NCBI GenBank assembly: GCA_001802375.1 | Contig: MGXK01000137.1 | Span: 417-56,574, forward strand | Direction of reading: 5' to 3' | From: Gammaproteobacteria bacterium RBG_16_51_14 | GTDB taxonomy: Bacteria > Pseudomonadota > Gammaproteobacteria > Eutrophobiales > Eutrophobiaceae | DNA: 56,158 nucleotides | Shown here: positions 11,032 through 22,267 of the stretch, one piece after another | Layout of the letters: each line of letters opens with the position of its first letter | Position numbering within the stretch: position 1 is the first letter of the stretch | Program-made: the position numbers and the translations under genes | The notes under the pieces: model-generated | What the model saw: the letters and a program-made list of their open reading frames with translations, nothing else | Databases searched by the model: none | What the model was told of the DNA's origin: nothing

Positions 11032-11652
11032 ATGGCACGATATCTGGGACCGAAATGCAAGCTTAGTCGACGTGAAGGGACGGATCTTTTATTAAAGAGC
11101 CGGGCACGCCCCCTGGAGTCAAAATGTCAGATCGACAAAATTCCGGGTGTTCATGCTGGAAGGCAGAAACGACTCTCCGACTATGCCCTGCAGCTTCGTG
11201 AAAAGCAGAAATTGCGCCGGATATATGGTGTGCTGGAAAGGCAGTTCCGCAAATATTACAAGGAAGCAGCACGCCATAAGGGATCCACCGGTGAAAACCT
11301 GTTAAAAATGCTTGAATGCAGACTTGATAATGTTGTCTACCGGATGGGTTTTGGCTGTACACGCAGCGAAGCACGGCAGCTGGTGAGTCACAAGGCGATT
11401 ACGGTTAATGGCAAGGCTGTGACCATTCCGTCGTATCAGGTCAGAGTTAGCGATACTGTAGCGATTCGTGAAAAATGCAAAACGCAACTGCGTATCAAGG
11501 AATCCCTGTCTGTGGCAGAGCAGTATGGTATACCCGAATGGGTTGAAGTAAATGTTAAGAAAATGGAAGGTGTCTTTATGTCGGTTCCGGAACGGAGTGA
11601 TTTGTCTGCCGATATTAATGAACAGCTCGTTGTAGAACTCTACTCCAAGTAA
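11032..11652 (+). CDS. rpsD: 30S ribosomal protein S4
   Basis: Primary 16S rRNA binder that nucleates assembly and in E. coli represses the alpha operon. ATG 11032 after an AGGAGAGG ribosome-binding site gives 206 aa, the standard length; an upstream in-frame extension overlapping rpsK is unlikely. The S4 RNA-binding domain starts near residue 95 ([20 protein letters not shown]). No zinc-ligand cysteine cluster is seen at the N-terminus. Confidence 0.97.
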   Translation: MARYLGPKCKLSRREGTDLLLKSRARPLESKCQIDKIPGVHAGRQKRLSDYALQLREKQKLRRIYGVLERQFRKYYKEAARHKGSTGENLLKMLECRLDNVVYRMGFGCTRSEARQLVSHKAITVNGKAVTIPSYQVRVSDTVAIREKCKTQLRIKESLSVAEQYGIPEWVEVNVKKMEGVFMSVPERSDLSADINEQLVVELYSK

Positions 11653-11672
11653 GCCTACTGGAGGTTTAGCGC

Positions 11673-12677
11673 ATGACGTCTATTTTTGAAGAACTATTGA
11701 AGCCACGCCGGGTTGATGTTGAACCCATCAGTGCTACCTGTGCCAAGATCATCATTGAACCCTTGGACAGGGGGTTCGGTCATACCCTGGGAAATGCATT
11801 GCGCCGTGTATTGCTTTCTTCCATGTCCGGTTGTGCCGTGGTCGAAGTGGAGATCGATGGTGTATTACATGAATATACGGCCATTGAAGGTGTTCAGGAA
11901 GATGTCACCGATATTCTGTTGAATCTCAAGGGACTGGCAATCAAGATGCATGCCAAAGATGAAGCAACCCTGACACTCAAAAAAAGTGGTCCTGGCGAGG
12001 TTCGGGCAAGGGATATTACGGTTGACCATGATGTGGAAATTGCCAATCCCGATCATCTTATTGCCAACCTGACCAAGGCGGGTGAATTAAGCATGATCAT
12101 GAAAGTGGCTCGCGGTCGTGGTTACAGGCCGGTGGTTATCGGAGGAAGTGAAGAGGGCGATCAGGCGATAGGCAGGTTGAAACTGGATGCCTCATTCAGT
12201 CCAATCAGTCGTGTTTCCTATGAAGTACAGAATGCACGCGTCGACCAGCGGACCAATCTGGACAAGCTGGTTATGGTGATCGAAACCAATGGCACAATCG
12301 ATCCGGAAAACGCAGTTCGGGAATCGGCAAGTATCCTGCGCAGTCAGCTGGAGGTATTCGTTGATCTTGAAGCTGAAGAAGCTGTTGAAACGGCAGCCAG
12401 TAATGAACCGGAAATCGATCCAATCCTGCTGCGTCCGGTAGATGATCTGGAACTGACTGTGCGTTCAGCAAACTGCCTGAAGGCTGAAAGCATATATTAT
12501 ATCGGTGATTTGATTCAGCGTACCGAGGTTGAATTGCTAAAAACACCAAACCTTGGAAAAAAATCACTTACCGAAATCAAGGATGTCCTGGCTACACGTG
12601 GACTGTCTCTGGGTATGCGACTGGAGAATTGGCCGCCACCAGGATTATATGAAGACAGGGAATCAGCGTCCGCATGA
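11673..12677 (+). CDS. rpoA: DNA-directed RNA polymerase subunit alpha
   Basis: Alpha dimer scaffold of RNA polymerase. The N-terminal assembly domain covers about residues 1-235, including [20 protein letters not shown]. The C-terminal domain that binds UP elements and activators follows an acidic linker and keeps the DNA-contact segment RSANCLKAE and the [12 protein letters not shown] helix. The 334 aa are slightly longer than E. coli (329), mostly at the tail. It precedes rplQ by 18 bases. Confidence 0.98.
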   Translation: MTSIFEELLKPRRVDVEPISATCAKIIIEPLDRGFGHTLGNALRRVLLSSMSGCAVVEVEIDGVLHEYTAIEGVQEDVTDILLNLKGLAIKMHAKDEATLTLKKSGPGEVRARDITVDHDVEIANPDHLIANLTKAGELSMIMKVARGRGYRPVVIGGSEEGDQAIGRLKLDASFSPISRVSYEVQNARVDQRTNLDKLVMVIETNGTIDPENAVRESASILRSQLEVFVDLEAEEAVETAASNEPEIDPILLRPVDDLELTVRSANCLKAESIYYIGDLIQRTEVELLKTPNLGKKSLTEIKDVLATRGLSLGMRLENWPPPGLYEDRESASA

Positions 12678-12695
12678 TAACAAGAGAGAAGTAAA

Positions 12696-13091
12696 ATGCG
12701 TCATAGAGAGAGTGGTCGAAAACTGAATCGTAACAGTTCACATCGCAAGGCGATGTACAGGAACATGACCGTGTCGCTCATGCAACACGAGATAATCAAG
12801 ACGACCCTGCCCAAGGCGAAGGAATTACGTCGTGTGGCTGAGCCCTTGATTACCATGGCAAAAAACGATTCGGTAGCCAAGCGGCGTCTGGCATATTCAC
12901 GGCTACGTGATCGTGGCATTGTAACAAAGTTATTCAACGAATTGGGTCCACGCTACAAGGAGCGTCCGGGCGGCTATCTGCGAATCCTGAAATGCGGATA
13001 TCGTGCTGGTGACAAGGCCCCGATGGCCATTGTGGAATTGGTAGGCAGACCCGTCAGTATTGAAGGTGATGACAAAAACGCAGAAGTTTAA
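12696..13091 (+). CDS. rplQ: 50S ribosomal protein L17
   Basis: Last gene of the ribosomal block. The 131 aa open [20 protein letters not shown] and contain [20 protein letters not shown] and [20 protein letters not shown] factor-independent terminator follows within 35 bases, which marks the end of the long S10-spc-alpha transcription unit. Confidence 0.97.
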   Translation: MRHRESGRKLNRNSSHRKAMYRNMTVSLMQHEIIKTTLPKAKELRRVAEPLITMAKNDSVAKRRLAYSRLRDRGIVTKLFNELGPRYKERPGGYLRILKCGYRAGDKAPMAIVELVGRPVSIEGDDKNAEV

Positions 13092-13122
13092 CAATAATAA
13101 CAACCGTCAATTCTGTAATATT

Positions 13123-13148
13123 AAACCGGGTAATGCCCGGTTTTTTAT
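13123..13148 (+). terminator. Rho-independent terminator after rplQ
   Basis: A GC-rich hairpin (AACCGGG, loop TAATG, CCCGGTT) is followed by TTTTTATTTT. The A-T pairs at the base of the stem make it partly bidirectional. It closes the ribosomal protein block and separates it from the structured repeat that starts only a few bases later. Confidence 0.9.
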
Positions 13149-13155
13149 TTTAAAA

Positions 13156-13397
13156 AAGTCTGAATAATTTCTTGCCCCACCAGGGGGTACCGCGGTCCTG
13201 GAATTTTCAGACCGCGACAAAATCGCCTGGAGCGATTTTGAACAGTGCGCAAGCACTGACCCGAAGGGCGTATACCATGGAGGGTATGCGTAAAAGTAAA
13301 AATGAGATTGGTTTTTCTCACATTATCAATGGCTTGACAGCTATTGAAAATGCCGGAACCTCCCTGTCCAGCGGAAACCATGAATAATCTGAGATTT
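13156..13397. repeat. Two-armed structured repeat, copy A, with four-hairpin cargo
   Basis: Non-coding element of about 242 bp. Its left arm (13156-13217) matches 34414-34475 at 53 of 62 positions, and its right arm (13306-13397) matches 34492-34583 at about 70 of 92. The left arm contains GCGGTC/GACCGC around CTGGAATTTTCA. Between the arms lies an 88-base cargo with four consecutive hairpins: AAAATCG/CGATTTT, GTGC/GCAC, CCC/GGG and TATACC/GGTATG. The ends read inward as weakly similar TCTGAATAAT-like sequences, as in a MITE. A 71-codon frame crossing it (13172-13387) is probably fortuitous. Confidence 0.75.
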
Positions 13398-13513
13398 CTT
13401 AAAAAATGTACTCGTTGGGCCTGTATTATGTTGTTATGTATCAACGATTGCTGCCTGTTAATTCGTTACCAGTATTTTAAAATAATGACTATAAATTTCT
13501 GGGAGAGGTTTGC

Positions 13514-14236
13514 ATGATTATTCTATTTACAGATTATGGGATTGAAGGTCCTTACATCGGTCAGGTACAGGCAGTCTTGCTTCAGCATGCGCCAAAAGAA
13601 AATGTCATCAACTTATTTGCAGATGCCCCGAAACAGAATCCAAAAGCCTGTGCCTATCTGCTTGATGCCTATACGAAAGATTTTCCTCCCGGGACGATCT
13701 TTTTTTGTGTGGTTGACCCTGGTGTAGGGAGTTTCAAAGACAAACCGGTTGTGCTGAGGATCGATAATCGCTGGTTTGTCGGGCCAGATAATGGTCTGTT
13801 TGATATTGTGGCACGTCACAAATCATCCATTGATTGCCTGGAAATTACCTGGTTGCCGGAAAAACTGTCTGCAAGTTTCCATGGTCGCGATCTTTATGCC
13901 CCTGTTTGTGCCATGCTTGCAAATGGTGATGGCGTGCCGGGCACAAGCTTCAAATGGAAGGACAGGAACCACTGGCCGGATGATCTTGCCGAGATAATCT
14001 ATATTGATAATTTTGGAAATTGTATAACCGGCATCCGTGCAGAGATTATAAGTGATGACAAAATCTTAAGGATTGCCAATCAGGAAATACTGTATGCAGA
14101 TACATTCTCTTGTGTACAGGCAGGACACATATTCTGGTATAAAAATTCCAGTGGTCTGATTGAAATCGCAATAAATCAGGGTGATTCAGCAAAGACTTTA
14201 TCACTAGGTGTTGGTGCCCGTATAGAGGTTATATAA
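13514..14236 (+). CDS. S-adenosyl-L-methionine hydrolase (adenosine-forming) family protein
   Basis: Member of the DUF62 / SAM hydroxide adenosyltransferase family, whose characterised members hydrolyse SAM to adenosine and methionine. Visible motifs are FTDYG near residue 6, VVDPGVGS near residue 71, FHGRDLYAP near residue 120 and YIDNFGNCITGI near residue 164. The 240 aa are close to family length. The aspartate and histidine of the described Asp-Arg-His triad are present, but the arginine seven residues after the VDPGVG aspartate is a lysine (DPGVGSFK). The start ATG follows GGGAGAGG. The gene stands alone between the repeat and the next gene. Confidence 0.82.
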   Translation: MIILFTDYGIEGPYIGQVQAVLLQHAPKENVINLFADAPKQNPKACAYLLDAYTKDFPPGTIFFCVVDPGVGSFKDKPVVLRIDNRWFVGPDNGLFDIVARHKSSIDCLEITWLPEKLSASFHGRDLYAPVCAMLANGDGVPGTSFKWKDRNHWPDDLAEIIYIDNFGNCITGIRAEIISDDKILRIANQEILYADTFSCVQAGHIFWYKNSSGLIEIAINQGDSAKTLSLGVGARIEVI

Positions 14237-14297
14237 ATGCGTTTCAGGCTAATTTCTTGCGCTGTTCCTTTCAAGAACCCTGGCTATGGTGGGTGGA

Positions 14298-14336
14298 CTG
14301 GAATTGGATACCCCTGTTTTCATGTTCCATTTCCAG
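14298..14336. other. Imperfect hairpin between two genes
   Basis: CTGGAATTGGA and TCCATTTCCAG form a stem with one T-T mismatch around a 17-base loop. It has no T-run on either strand, so it is not a classical terminator. It may stabilise the mRNA end of the upstream gene. The rest of 14237-14429 shows nothing I can name. Confidence 0.35.
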
Positions 14337-14429
14337 GTGCCTCACGCACGGGAAGAAGGTGATTGAATAGTTTCGCAAATACTTCGATAATCATTTTTTT
14401 AAAATCAGGTAACTATATGGGGAAGTCAG

Positions 14430-15458
14430 ATGACTGATACTGTGACTAAATATGCTGGTTTGACATTGAAAAATCCACTCATCGTATCCAGTTCAGGTTT
14501 GACCAAGGATATTGACGGGGTAAAAAGAGCCGATGATTCCGGGGCAGGTGCGGTTGTACTCAGGTCCGTATTTGAAGAGGAAATTCTTGCTGATATTGCA
14601 AAGCTACAGAGTGGTATTACCATCCACCATCCTGAAGAATATGATTATTTAAGGGGTTATGACCTGCATGAATATCTGAATTTAATAGATAAAGCCAAAC
14701 GTACCTGTAGTATTCCGATTATTGCGAGCATAAATTGTACAAGTTCATCCCTGTGGGTTGATTATGCCAGGAAAATACAGGCTGCAGGTGCAGATGCACT
14801 GGAACTGAATATCAGCATACTACCCCATAAGGAACACATATCACACCCGGAATTTGATCAGAAATATTACGATAAACTGGATAATTTCCCACCCATCAGG
14901 TTCCAGGATAGCAGTCAGGTTGAAAATGCTTATTATGAAATACTAAGGGAACTGAAAAAGCATATTACCATCCCGATCATGTTCAAGATTGGGCCCTATT
15001 TCACCTCATTGATTAATTTTGCAAAAACACTGGATGCTGACGGTGTGAATGCCCTCGTACTGTTCAACTGGTTTTTTACACCGGATTTTGATATCGACAC
15101 GAAAGAGGTGATCCATACAATGCGATTGAGTAATTCACAATATATTGGCAACACCTTGCGCTGGATAACCCTTTTACATAATGAAGTCAAGTGTGATCTG
15201 AGTGCGACCACTGGTGTGCATGATGCCAGGAGCTGCCTCAAATTATTGATGTCAGGGGCAAGTACCATTCAACTGTGTTCTGTTTTGTATAAGAACGGTT
15301 TTTCAGTTATCAAAGAATTACTTAAGGAGATCACAGACTGGATGGAAAAGAATAATTATTCTTCCATCAGGGAGATAAAAGGCTCTCTCAGGAAGCATAT
15401 GGATACAAATGTCTTTTCCAGGATGCAATACGTAAAAATGTATACCAGTGTTGAATGA
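14430..15458 (+). CDS. Dihydroorotate dehydrogenase-like flavoprotein
   Basis: FMN-binding TIM-barrel protein of the dihydroorotate dehydrogenase superfamily. It opens with YAGLTLKNPLIVSSSGLTKD and contains GAGAVVLRSVFEEEI, IIASINC near residue 99, ELNISILPH near residue 129 and a C-terminal phosphate-binding segment around LLMSGASTIQLCSVLYKNG. The 342 aa and these motifs fit the group usually annotated dihydroorotate dehydrogenase-like, not the PyrD that makes pyrimidines. The substrate is unknown. No pyrimidine gene is nearby, so a role in pyrimidine synthesis should not be assumed. Start ATG is preceded by GGGGAAG. Confidence 0.75.
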   Translation: MTDTVTKYAGLTLKNPLIVSSSGLTKDIDGVKRADDSGAGAVVLRSVFEEEILADIAKLQSGITIHHPEEYDYLRGYDLHEYLNLIDKAKRTCSIPIIASINCTSSSLWVDYARKIQAAGADALELNISILPHKEHISHPEFDQKYYDKLDNFPPIRFQDSSQVENAYYEILRELKKHITIPIMFKIGPYFTSLINFAKTLDADGVNALVLFNWFFTPDFDIDTKEVIHTMRLSNSQYIGNTLRWITLLHNEVKCDLSATTGVHDARSCLKLLMSGASTIQLCSVLYKNGFSVIKELLKEITDWMEKNNYSSIREIKGSLRKHMDTNVFSRMQYVKMYTSVE

Positions 15459-15645
15459 CAGACAGGTACGATAATAAAAAACAAGAGTGTTATCTATGAC
15501 TTGCCAGCATTACCGGGGTATAGACCTGCATGCATTGACGATGTGCGTATATATCCTCAATCAAGCAGGGTTATGTTCGTTCACAGCTACAGAACACTGT
15601 TAACCGCTACCGCAATCTGTCGTAATGATTTTGTGTTGGCAGTAA

Positions 15646-15981
15646 TCAGCCTAACGGATCCAGAACCAGAACGATCGGCAGCAAAAGGATGAGTGTCGAA
15701 GACAGCCACCAGCTCGATGAAGGATGGTTCTGCGCCTTCGCACGTAAACCAAGACCGGCTGTGACAAAGGCGGCCACAGTCGATATGAGCACGACCGTTA
15801 ACGCCATGAGTCCACGATTAACACACCCGAACAACAAGACAGGTGTGAAATACAGGCCGATTACAGCGATCGGGGCAACTGCCGGCTCGGCTATGTGCCT
15901 GATGAACAGGTCCATTGCAGGCATCTGACGAACCTGCAGTAAAGGCCGTTCTTGAAAGGGGCTCTCTGGAGTCATACTCAT
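15646..15981 (-). CDS. Hypothetical small membrane protein
   Basis: I do not recognise a family. The 111-aa product has a polar N-terminal 35 residues and three hydrophobic stretches: AVAPIAVIGLYFTPVLLFG (about 34-52), GLMALTVVLISTVAAFVTAG (about 57-76) and WWLSSTLILLLPIVLVL (about 91-107). That pattern suggests three inner-membrane helices. Overlapping frames on + (15501-15692, 15689-15928) look like shadows. It lies beside the IS element, so it may be a remnant of a larger accessory region. Confidence 0.5.
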   Translation of the reverse strand: MSMTPESPFQERPLLQVRQMPAMDLFIRHIAEPAVAPIAVIGLYFTPVLLFGCVNRGLMALTVVLISTVAAFVTAGLGLRAKAQNHPSSSWWLSSTLILLLPIVLVLDPLG

Positions 15982-16219
15982 CGAGGTTATACTGAAATGA
16001 TGATGGCCAGGTATAAAGGCTCGTGTGATTTGTAGTAGTTGTTCACAGAGTTTTTTGAGTTCCTTTTATCTCTGTCGTGCTTCCCCGTTTCATCTAGCGA
16101 ATCATTCCACCATAGGCATGGATTTTACTCATGGTATGGACTATTGAATTGAACAACTATCGTGTATTGACCCACTTACTGTCTGGATAGTTGAGACTTT
16201 GTTACCTATAGTGTTTAAA

Positions 16220-17601
16220 GGGTTCTGACCCTGAGTTATCCCCGCAGATATTTATTAAAAATCGATCTAAAACAATACGTTAGGTATTTATATTTTTGAA
16301 AATTGAACCTGCATGATGAATTTCGATCTGATCAAGATGCGAATCAAGGTCAAACCGGAGAAAGCCACCATGCAGGCACAAGCAGTGTTACACAAATTAC
16401 TGAGAAATACATGTGAATGGATGCATAAAGCCCGTCGTGAATCACTGGCGGCCAATGTAATGGCAGTATTAATCGGGCGGCGGCTGACGGTCACAGACAT
16501 GGGCCGGTCAATACGAAGCGGAACGAGTTATAAACATAATAGTAAACGCACGGACCGGTTGCTTTCCAATGTCCATCTTCACGGGGGAAGCATCGAAGTC
16601 TACCGGTCCTTGTGGCAGTTGCTGATTGGGTCACAAACGCGCCCGGTGGTCCTGATTGATTGGTCGGACATGGACGAGTACAAACAACATTTTGTGTTGC
16701 GGGCAGCGCTGGTGGCTGCGGGCCGTGCGCTCACCTTGTATGAAGAAGTACCTACGAATGCGACGAAAGAGAAACGGGTTACCCACCAACGGTTTCTTGA
16801 ACAACTCAAGGCGTTATTCCCAGCCCATTGCCGCCCCATTCTGGTGACGGATGCGGGCTTCAGGACAACGTGGTTTCGACTGGTTGAATCCATCGGCTGG
16901 GACTGGGTAGGACGTGTGCGGAACCGGCATTATCTGCGTTGGACGAGCGGGGGCCGTTGGTTTGATGCCGGACGTTGTTATGCATCGGCCTCCTCGCGGC
17001 CTCAATATCCGGGTGAAGGGATGTTAACCGTGCGACATCAGGTAAAGTGTCAATTGGTCATTTATAAAGACCCGCCAAAAGGGCGTAAACACAAGAATCG
17101 TTTGGATGAGATTGCGGCCAATGCCTACAGCCGGAAGAAAGCCCAATCACAACACGAACCCTGGTTACTGGCGACGTCATTACCCTCTTCAGCAATGCCG
17201 GCGAAGAAAGTGGTCAACCTCTACCGGCAACGCATGCAGGTGGAAGAAGGATTTCGTGATGTGAAGAGTCACCGCTTCGGACTGGGCCTCGACTATCACC
17301 GTACCAGTTCTGCAGCACGTTTGCAGATGCTATTGTTAATCGCGGATCTGGCCTTCATCGTATTGTGGTTATTAGGACTGGCCACCGTCTTCAGTGGTCA
17401 ACATTATCCATTTCAGGCCAACAGTATCCGTCACAAACGGGGGTTATCCACTATTTTTATTGGACTGCAGATGATTCATGAAACGAGAATACGATTAACC
17501 AGGAACAATATTGATGCCGCATGGATTCAGCTCAATGACTTGCTGCAAGAGCAGCAATGGCAAACATGATTATTCGTGGGGATAACTCAGACACTGACCC
17601 C
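16220..17601 (+). mobile_element. IS4-family insertion sequence, apparently intact
   Basis: Inverted repeats bracket a full-length transposase. The inner 13 bases CTGAGTTATCCCC (16231-16243) recur exactly, inverted, at 17578-17590. Extending outward to 16220 and 17601 keeps 19 of 24 positions paired, so the true ends are either these or the CTGA boundaries (a 1360-bp element). I find no perfect target-site duplication; the flanks share only CTGACC next to the inner ends. It sits between an accessory gene and the end of gatB, with no housekeeping gene interrupted. Confidence 0.85.
16313..17569 (+). CDS. IS4-family transposase
   Basis: DDE transposase of the IS10/IS4 group, 418 aa. The first aspartate lies in VVLIDWSDMD (near residue 115), the second in ILVTDAGFRTTW (near residue 180), and the glutamate in YRQRMQVEEGFRDVKS (near residue 303), which fits the Y-(2)-R-(3)-E-(6)-K signature of this family. 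No frameshift or stop interrupts it, so it may be active. The first two Met codons are adjacent (16313, 16316). The N-terminal IRSGTSYKHNSKRTDRLL region resembles the DNA-binding part of the group. Confidence 0.93.
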   Translation: MMNFDLIKMRIKVKPEKATMQAQAVLHKLLRNTCEWMHKARRESLAANVMAVLIGRRLTVTDMGRSIRSGTSYKHNSKRTDRLLSNVHLHGGSIEVYRSLWQLLIGSQTRPVVLIDWSDMDEYKQHFVLRAALVAAGRALTLYEEVPTNATKEKRVTHQRFLEQLKALFPAHCRPILVTDAGFRTTWFRLVESIGWDWVGRVRNRHYLRWTSGGRWFDAGRCYASASSRPQYPGEGMLTVRHQVKCQLVIYKDPPKGRKHKNRLDEIAANAYSRKKAQSQHEPWLLATSLPSSAMPAKKVVNLYRQRMQVEEGFRDVKSHRFGLGLDYHRTSSAARLQMLLLIADLAFIVLWLLGLATVFSGQHYPFQANSIRHKRGLSTIFIGLQMIHETRIRLTRNNIDAAWIQLNDLLQEQQWQT

Positions 17602-17693
17602 TTACCATGGAGAAGTATCCATATCACGTTGATATGGCAATATATTCGGTTGAATAATAAACAACACCCTGAACAAGTACCGGATGGACATAT

Positions 17694-19133
17694 TCAGACC
17701 TTCCCCAGTTTTTCCTTTATTAATTCATTGACCTGCTGTGGATTTGCCTTGCCCTGGGATTGTTTCATGATCTGGCCGACGAGGAAGCCCAGTACCTTGT
17801 CCTTGCCTGCGCGGAATTGTTCGACCTGTTCCGGGTGGGCGGCGATGACGTCATTGACCATTTTTTCTATAGCATCCGTATTGGTGACCTGTTTCAAACC
17901 CTTCTTTTCAATGATGGCATCGGCATTGCCCTCGCCATTCCACATGGCCTCAAAGACCTGTTTGGCGATCTTGCCTGAAATCGTATTGTCCCGGATGCGC
18001 CGGATCAGACCACCCAGCATTTCTGCCGAGACCGGACTCCTGCTGATGTCCCGGCTTTCACGATTGAGTGCCGCGGTGAATTCTCCCATGATCCAGTTAG
18101 CGCTCAATTTGGATTCTCCCGCCGCAGATTTTACGGTTGCTTCAAAATAATCAGCCAGTTCCGGGCTTGCGGTCAGGTTACTGCTGTCGTAATCGGACAG
18201 GCCATAGTCACGCATAAATCGTGCGCGTTTGGCGTCCGGTAATTCGGGTAGTAGCCGGCGGATCGCCTCGATGGTTTCCCTGTCGATTTGCACGGGCAGG
18301 AGATCCGGATCCGGGAAATAACGGTAATCATTCGCCTCCTCCTTGCTGCGCATGGGCCGGGTCTCATTTTTAACGGGATCATACAGGCGGGTCTCCTGCA
18401 TGATTTTACCGCCGGATTCAATGATGCTGATCTGGCGTTCGATCTCGTAATTGATCGCCTGTTCAACAAAGCGGAAGGAATTGAGGTTTTTAAGTTCGGC
18501 ACGTGTACCCAGTTTTTCCTGACCTTTGGGCCGGATCGAAACATTCGCATCACAACGGAAGGAGCCTTCCTGCATGTTGCCATCACAAATCTTCAGATAA
18601 CGCGTGAGAGAGTGGATTTTTTTCATGTAGGCGATGGCTTCATTGGCTGTGCGCATATCCGGTTCCGAGACGATCTCAAGCAGGGGTGTCCCTGCCCGGT
18701 TGAGGTCGATACCGGATCTGTCCATGAAACCTTCGTGTACTGATTTGCCGGCGTCTTCCTCCAGGTGGGCCCGGGTGATGCCAATGGTCTTGACACTGCC
18801 ATCCTCCAGCCGGATTTCAATCCGACCATGGCTGACAATGGGCAGTTCGTACTGGCTGATCTGGTATCCCTTGGGCAGGTCCGGGTAAAAATAATTCTTG
18901 CGGGCAAAAATGGAACGCCCCGGGATTCCGGCATCGATAGCGAGACCGAATGTGATCGCCATCCTGATGACTTCCTTGTTGATTACCGGCAGGACGCCAG
19001 GCAGCGCGAGGTCCACGGCGCAGGCCTGCACGTTTGGATCGGCGCCATAGGCCGTTGCCGCCCCGGAGAAGATCTTGCTCTTCGTTGCCAACTGGGCGTG
19101 GATCTCAAGTCCGATAACCGGCTCCCATTCCAT
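17694..19133 (-). CDS. gatB: Asp-tRNA(Asn)/Glu-tRNA(Gln) amidotransferase subunit B
   Basis: Kinase and tRNA-recognition subunit of GatCAB, which amidates Asp-tRNA(Asn) and/or Glu-tRNA(Gln). The 479 aa open [22 protein letters not shown], contain [18 protein letters not shown] and [10 protein letters not shown], and end with the YqeY-like helical tail ([19 protein letters not shown]). It is the last gene of gatC-gatA-gatB on the minus strand, three bases after gatA. Confidence 0.97.
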   Translation of the reverse strand: MEWEPVIGLEIHAQLATKSKIFSGAATAYGADPNVQACAVDLALPGVLPVINKEVIRMAITFGLAIDAGIPGRSIFARKNYFYPDLPKGYQISQYELPIVSHGRIEIRLEDGSVKTIGITRAHLEEDAGKSVHEGFMDRSGIDLNRAGTPLLEIVSEPDMRTANEAIAYMKKIHSLTRYLKICDGNMQEGSFRCDANVSIRPKGQEKLGTRAELKNLNSFRFVEQAINYEIERQISIIESGGKIMQETRLYDPVKNETRPMRSKEEANDYRYFPDPDLLPVQIDRETIEAIRRLLPELPDAKRARFMRDYGLSDYDSSNLTASPELADYFEATVKSAAGESKLSANWIMGEFTAALNRESRDISRSPVSAEMLGGLIRRIRDNTISGKIAKQVFEAMWNGEGNADAIIEKKGLKQVTNTDAIEKMVNDVIAAHPEQVEQFRAGKDKVLGFLVGQIMKQSQGKANPQQVNELIKEKLGKV

Positions 19134-19136
19134 AAT

Positions 19137-20591
19137 CTATTGAAAACCTTCTGGTATTTGTTTATGCCAGTCGGTGACCAGCTGAAATTGATGAGCGATG
19201 TTTAATAGCTGCGATTCACTGAAATAATTACCAATCATCTGCATACCGACGGGAAGATGATTGACGAAGCCGGCCGGGACAGAAAGGGCGGGCAGGCCGG
19301 CCAGGTTGACCGACACGGTATAGATATCCGAGAGATACATGCTGATTGGATCATCCATCCGTTCATTCAGTTTAAACGCAGGGCCGGGCGCTGTCGGCCC
19401 AATGATGATATCGACCTCGTTGAAGGCATTCCGGAAATCATCACATATCAGATGCCGGATCTGTTGTGCCTTGAGATAATAGGCATCATAGTAGCCGGCC
19501 GAGAGTACATAGGTTCCGATCATGATCCGGCGTTTCACTTCCCGGCCAAAACCTTCGCCACGGGAACGGCAAAAGAGATCATTCAAATCTTTCGGATTTG
19601 TACATCGATAGCCATAACGCACTCCATCATAACGTGCCAGGTTTGAGGAACATTCTGCAGGTGCAACCACATAGTATGCCGGGATGGAAAGTTCCGAATT
19701 GGGCAGATCCACCTCACGGCAACAGGCGCCCAGTTTTCCCAGTTCCCTGATAGCAATATTGATGGCTTCAGCAACGGCAGTATCAAGGCCTTCATTGAAG
19801 TACTGCTTCGGTAAACCGATCCTGAGTCCATTGATATCATTACCAAGTGACGCCGTGTAATCATCGACAGGATATCCGGCAGAGGTCGAATCACGTTCGT
19901 CAAAACCGGCCATTACGCTCAACATCATGGCAGCATCTTCAGCGGTCCGTGTCATCGGTCCTCCCTGATCAAGGCTTGAGGCAAAGGCAATCATCCCATA
20001 GCGGGAAACCCTGCCGTAGGTGGGTTTGAGACCGGTTATACCACAAAGTGAGGCTGGCTGTCGGATAGAACCACCGGTGTCGGTACCGGTCGCTGCCGGA
20101 GCAAGCCGCGCAGCGACTGCGCTGGCGGAGCCTCCGGATGATCCCCCAGGAACATATTTAGTATCCCAGGGATTGAAAACCGCACCATAAAAGCTGGTTT
20201 CATTGGATGAACCCATGGCGAATTCGTCCATATTGGTCTTCCCCAGCGTTACCATCCCCGCTGCATTCAGCCGGGTCACGACGGTTGCATCATAAGGCGC
20301 AATGAAATTATCGAGCATCCTTGATCCGCAGGAAGTTTTGAGACCATTTGTACAAAAGATATCCTTGTGCGCAACCGGGATGCCAGTCAGTGGATCGGAA
20401 GTACCTGATTGTAAACGTTTATCTGCTTCCCTAGCCTGATTAATGGCATGTTCTTCATCAATCGTAATGAAGCAGTTCAGTGACGGATTGAATTTCCGGC
20501 AGCGATCAAGACAGGTGCGTGTAAGCTCTTCACTCGTAAAATCCTTTTTGTGAAGTGCACTGGATAGTTCAGCTAGTGTTTTTGTATGCAT
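19137..20591 (-). CDS. gatA: Asp-tRNA(Asn)/Glu-tRNA(Gln) amidotransferase subunit A
   Basis: Amidase subunit that releases ammonia from glutamine. The amidase-signature triad is visible: Lys in [12 protein letters not shown] (near residue 76), and the serines in GGSSGGSAS and [15 protein letters not shown] (about residues 150-185). I chose ATG 20591 ([13 protein letters not shown]), giving 484 aa; the frame also allows a TTG at 20606. It lies between gatC and gatB. Confidence 0.97.
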   Translation of the reverse strand: MHTKTLAELSSALHKKDFTSEELTRTCLDRCRKFNPSLNCFITIDEEHAINQAREADKRLQSGTSDPLTGIPVAHKDIFCTNGLKTSCGSRMLDNFIAPYDATVVTRLNAAGMVTLGKTNMDEFAMGSSNETSFYGAVFNPWDTKYVPGGSSGGSASAVAARLAPAATGTDTGGSIRQPASLCGITGLKPTYGRVSRYGMIAFASSLDQGGPMTRTAEDAAMMLSVMAGFDERDSTSAGYPVDDYTASLGNDINGLRIGLPKQYFNEGLDTAVAEAINIAIRELGKLGACCREVDLPNSELSIPAYYVVAPAECSSNLARYDGVRYGYRCTNPKDLNDLFCRSRGEGFGREVKRRIMIGTYVLSAGYYDAYYLKAQQIRHLICDDFRNAFNEVDIIIGPTAPGPAFKLNERMDDPISMYLSDIYTVSVNLAGLPALSVPAGFVNHLPVGMQMIGNYFSESQLLNIAHQFQLVTDWHKQIPEGFQ

Positions 20592-20660
20592 GCTTGTTAT
20601 TGCCAATCCATGACGACGGATAATTATTTGATTGTATACGGGTTATATTTCTGGTTGTGT

Positions 20661-20948
20661 TTATTCAATAACTTTAGGTACCAGATAGTAGCCACCTTGA
20701 ACAGCCGGGGCGTTCTTCTGAAAATGATCGCGCTGATTTGTCTCGATGACGTCATCGTTACGCAGGCGGGCCTGAAGATCCAGCGGGTGTGCCAATGGGG
20801 TTATATCCCTGGTATTGACGGAATTCATGCGATCTACCAGTGCCAGGATACTGGACAGGTTCTGGACATAGTCAGGGATATCCTGCTCTTCCAGAGACAA
20901 CCGGGCCAGCCAGGCAATTTTTTCTACATCTGTTCTATCGAGAGACAT
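20661..20948 (-). CDS. gatC: Asp-tRNA(Asn)/Glu-tRNA(Gln) amidotransferase subunit C
   Basis: Small subunit that wraps the GatA-GatB interface and stabilises GatA. The 95 aa contain [20 protein letters not shown] and the conserved [20 protein letters not shown] block. First gene of the gat operon, divergent from mreB with a 236-base spacer. Confidence 0.95.
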   Translation of the reverse strand: MSLDRTDVEKIAWLARLSLEEQDIPDYVQNLSSILALVDRMNSVNTRDITPLAHPLDLQARLRNDDVIETNQRDHFQKNAPAVQGGYYLVPKVIE

Positions 20949-22231
<1,283 letters not shown>

Positions 22232-22267
22232 TTGATATCACGATTCTGGTATTAGAGGAGTACGGTT

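Noticed and set aside
13172-13387. 71-codon plus-strand frame through repeat copy A
   Set aside because: It spans the hairpin array and its sequence is explained by the repeat; copy B does not preserve the frame.
16220-16230. Target-site duplication CTGACC at the IS ends
   Set aside because: Only six bases agree next to the inner ends, and they may belong to the extended inverted repeats.
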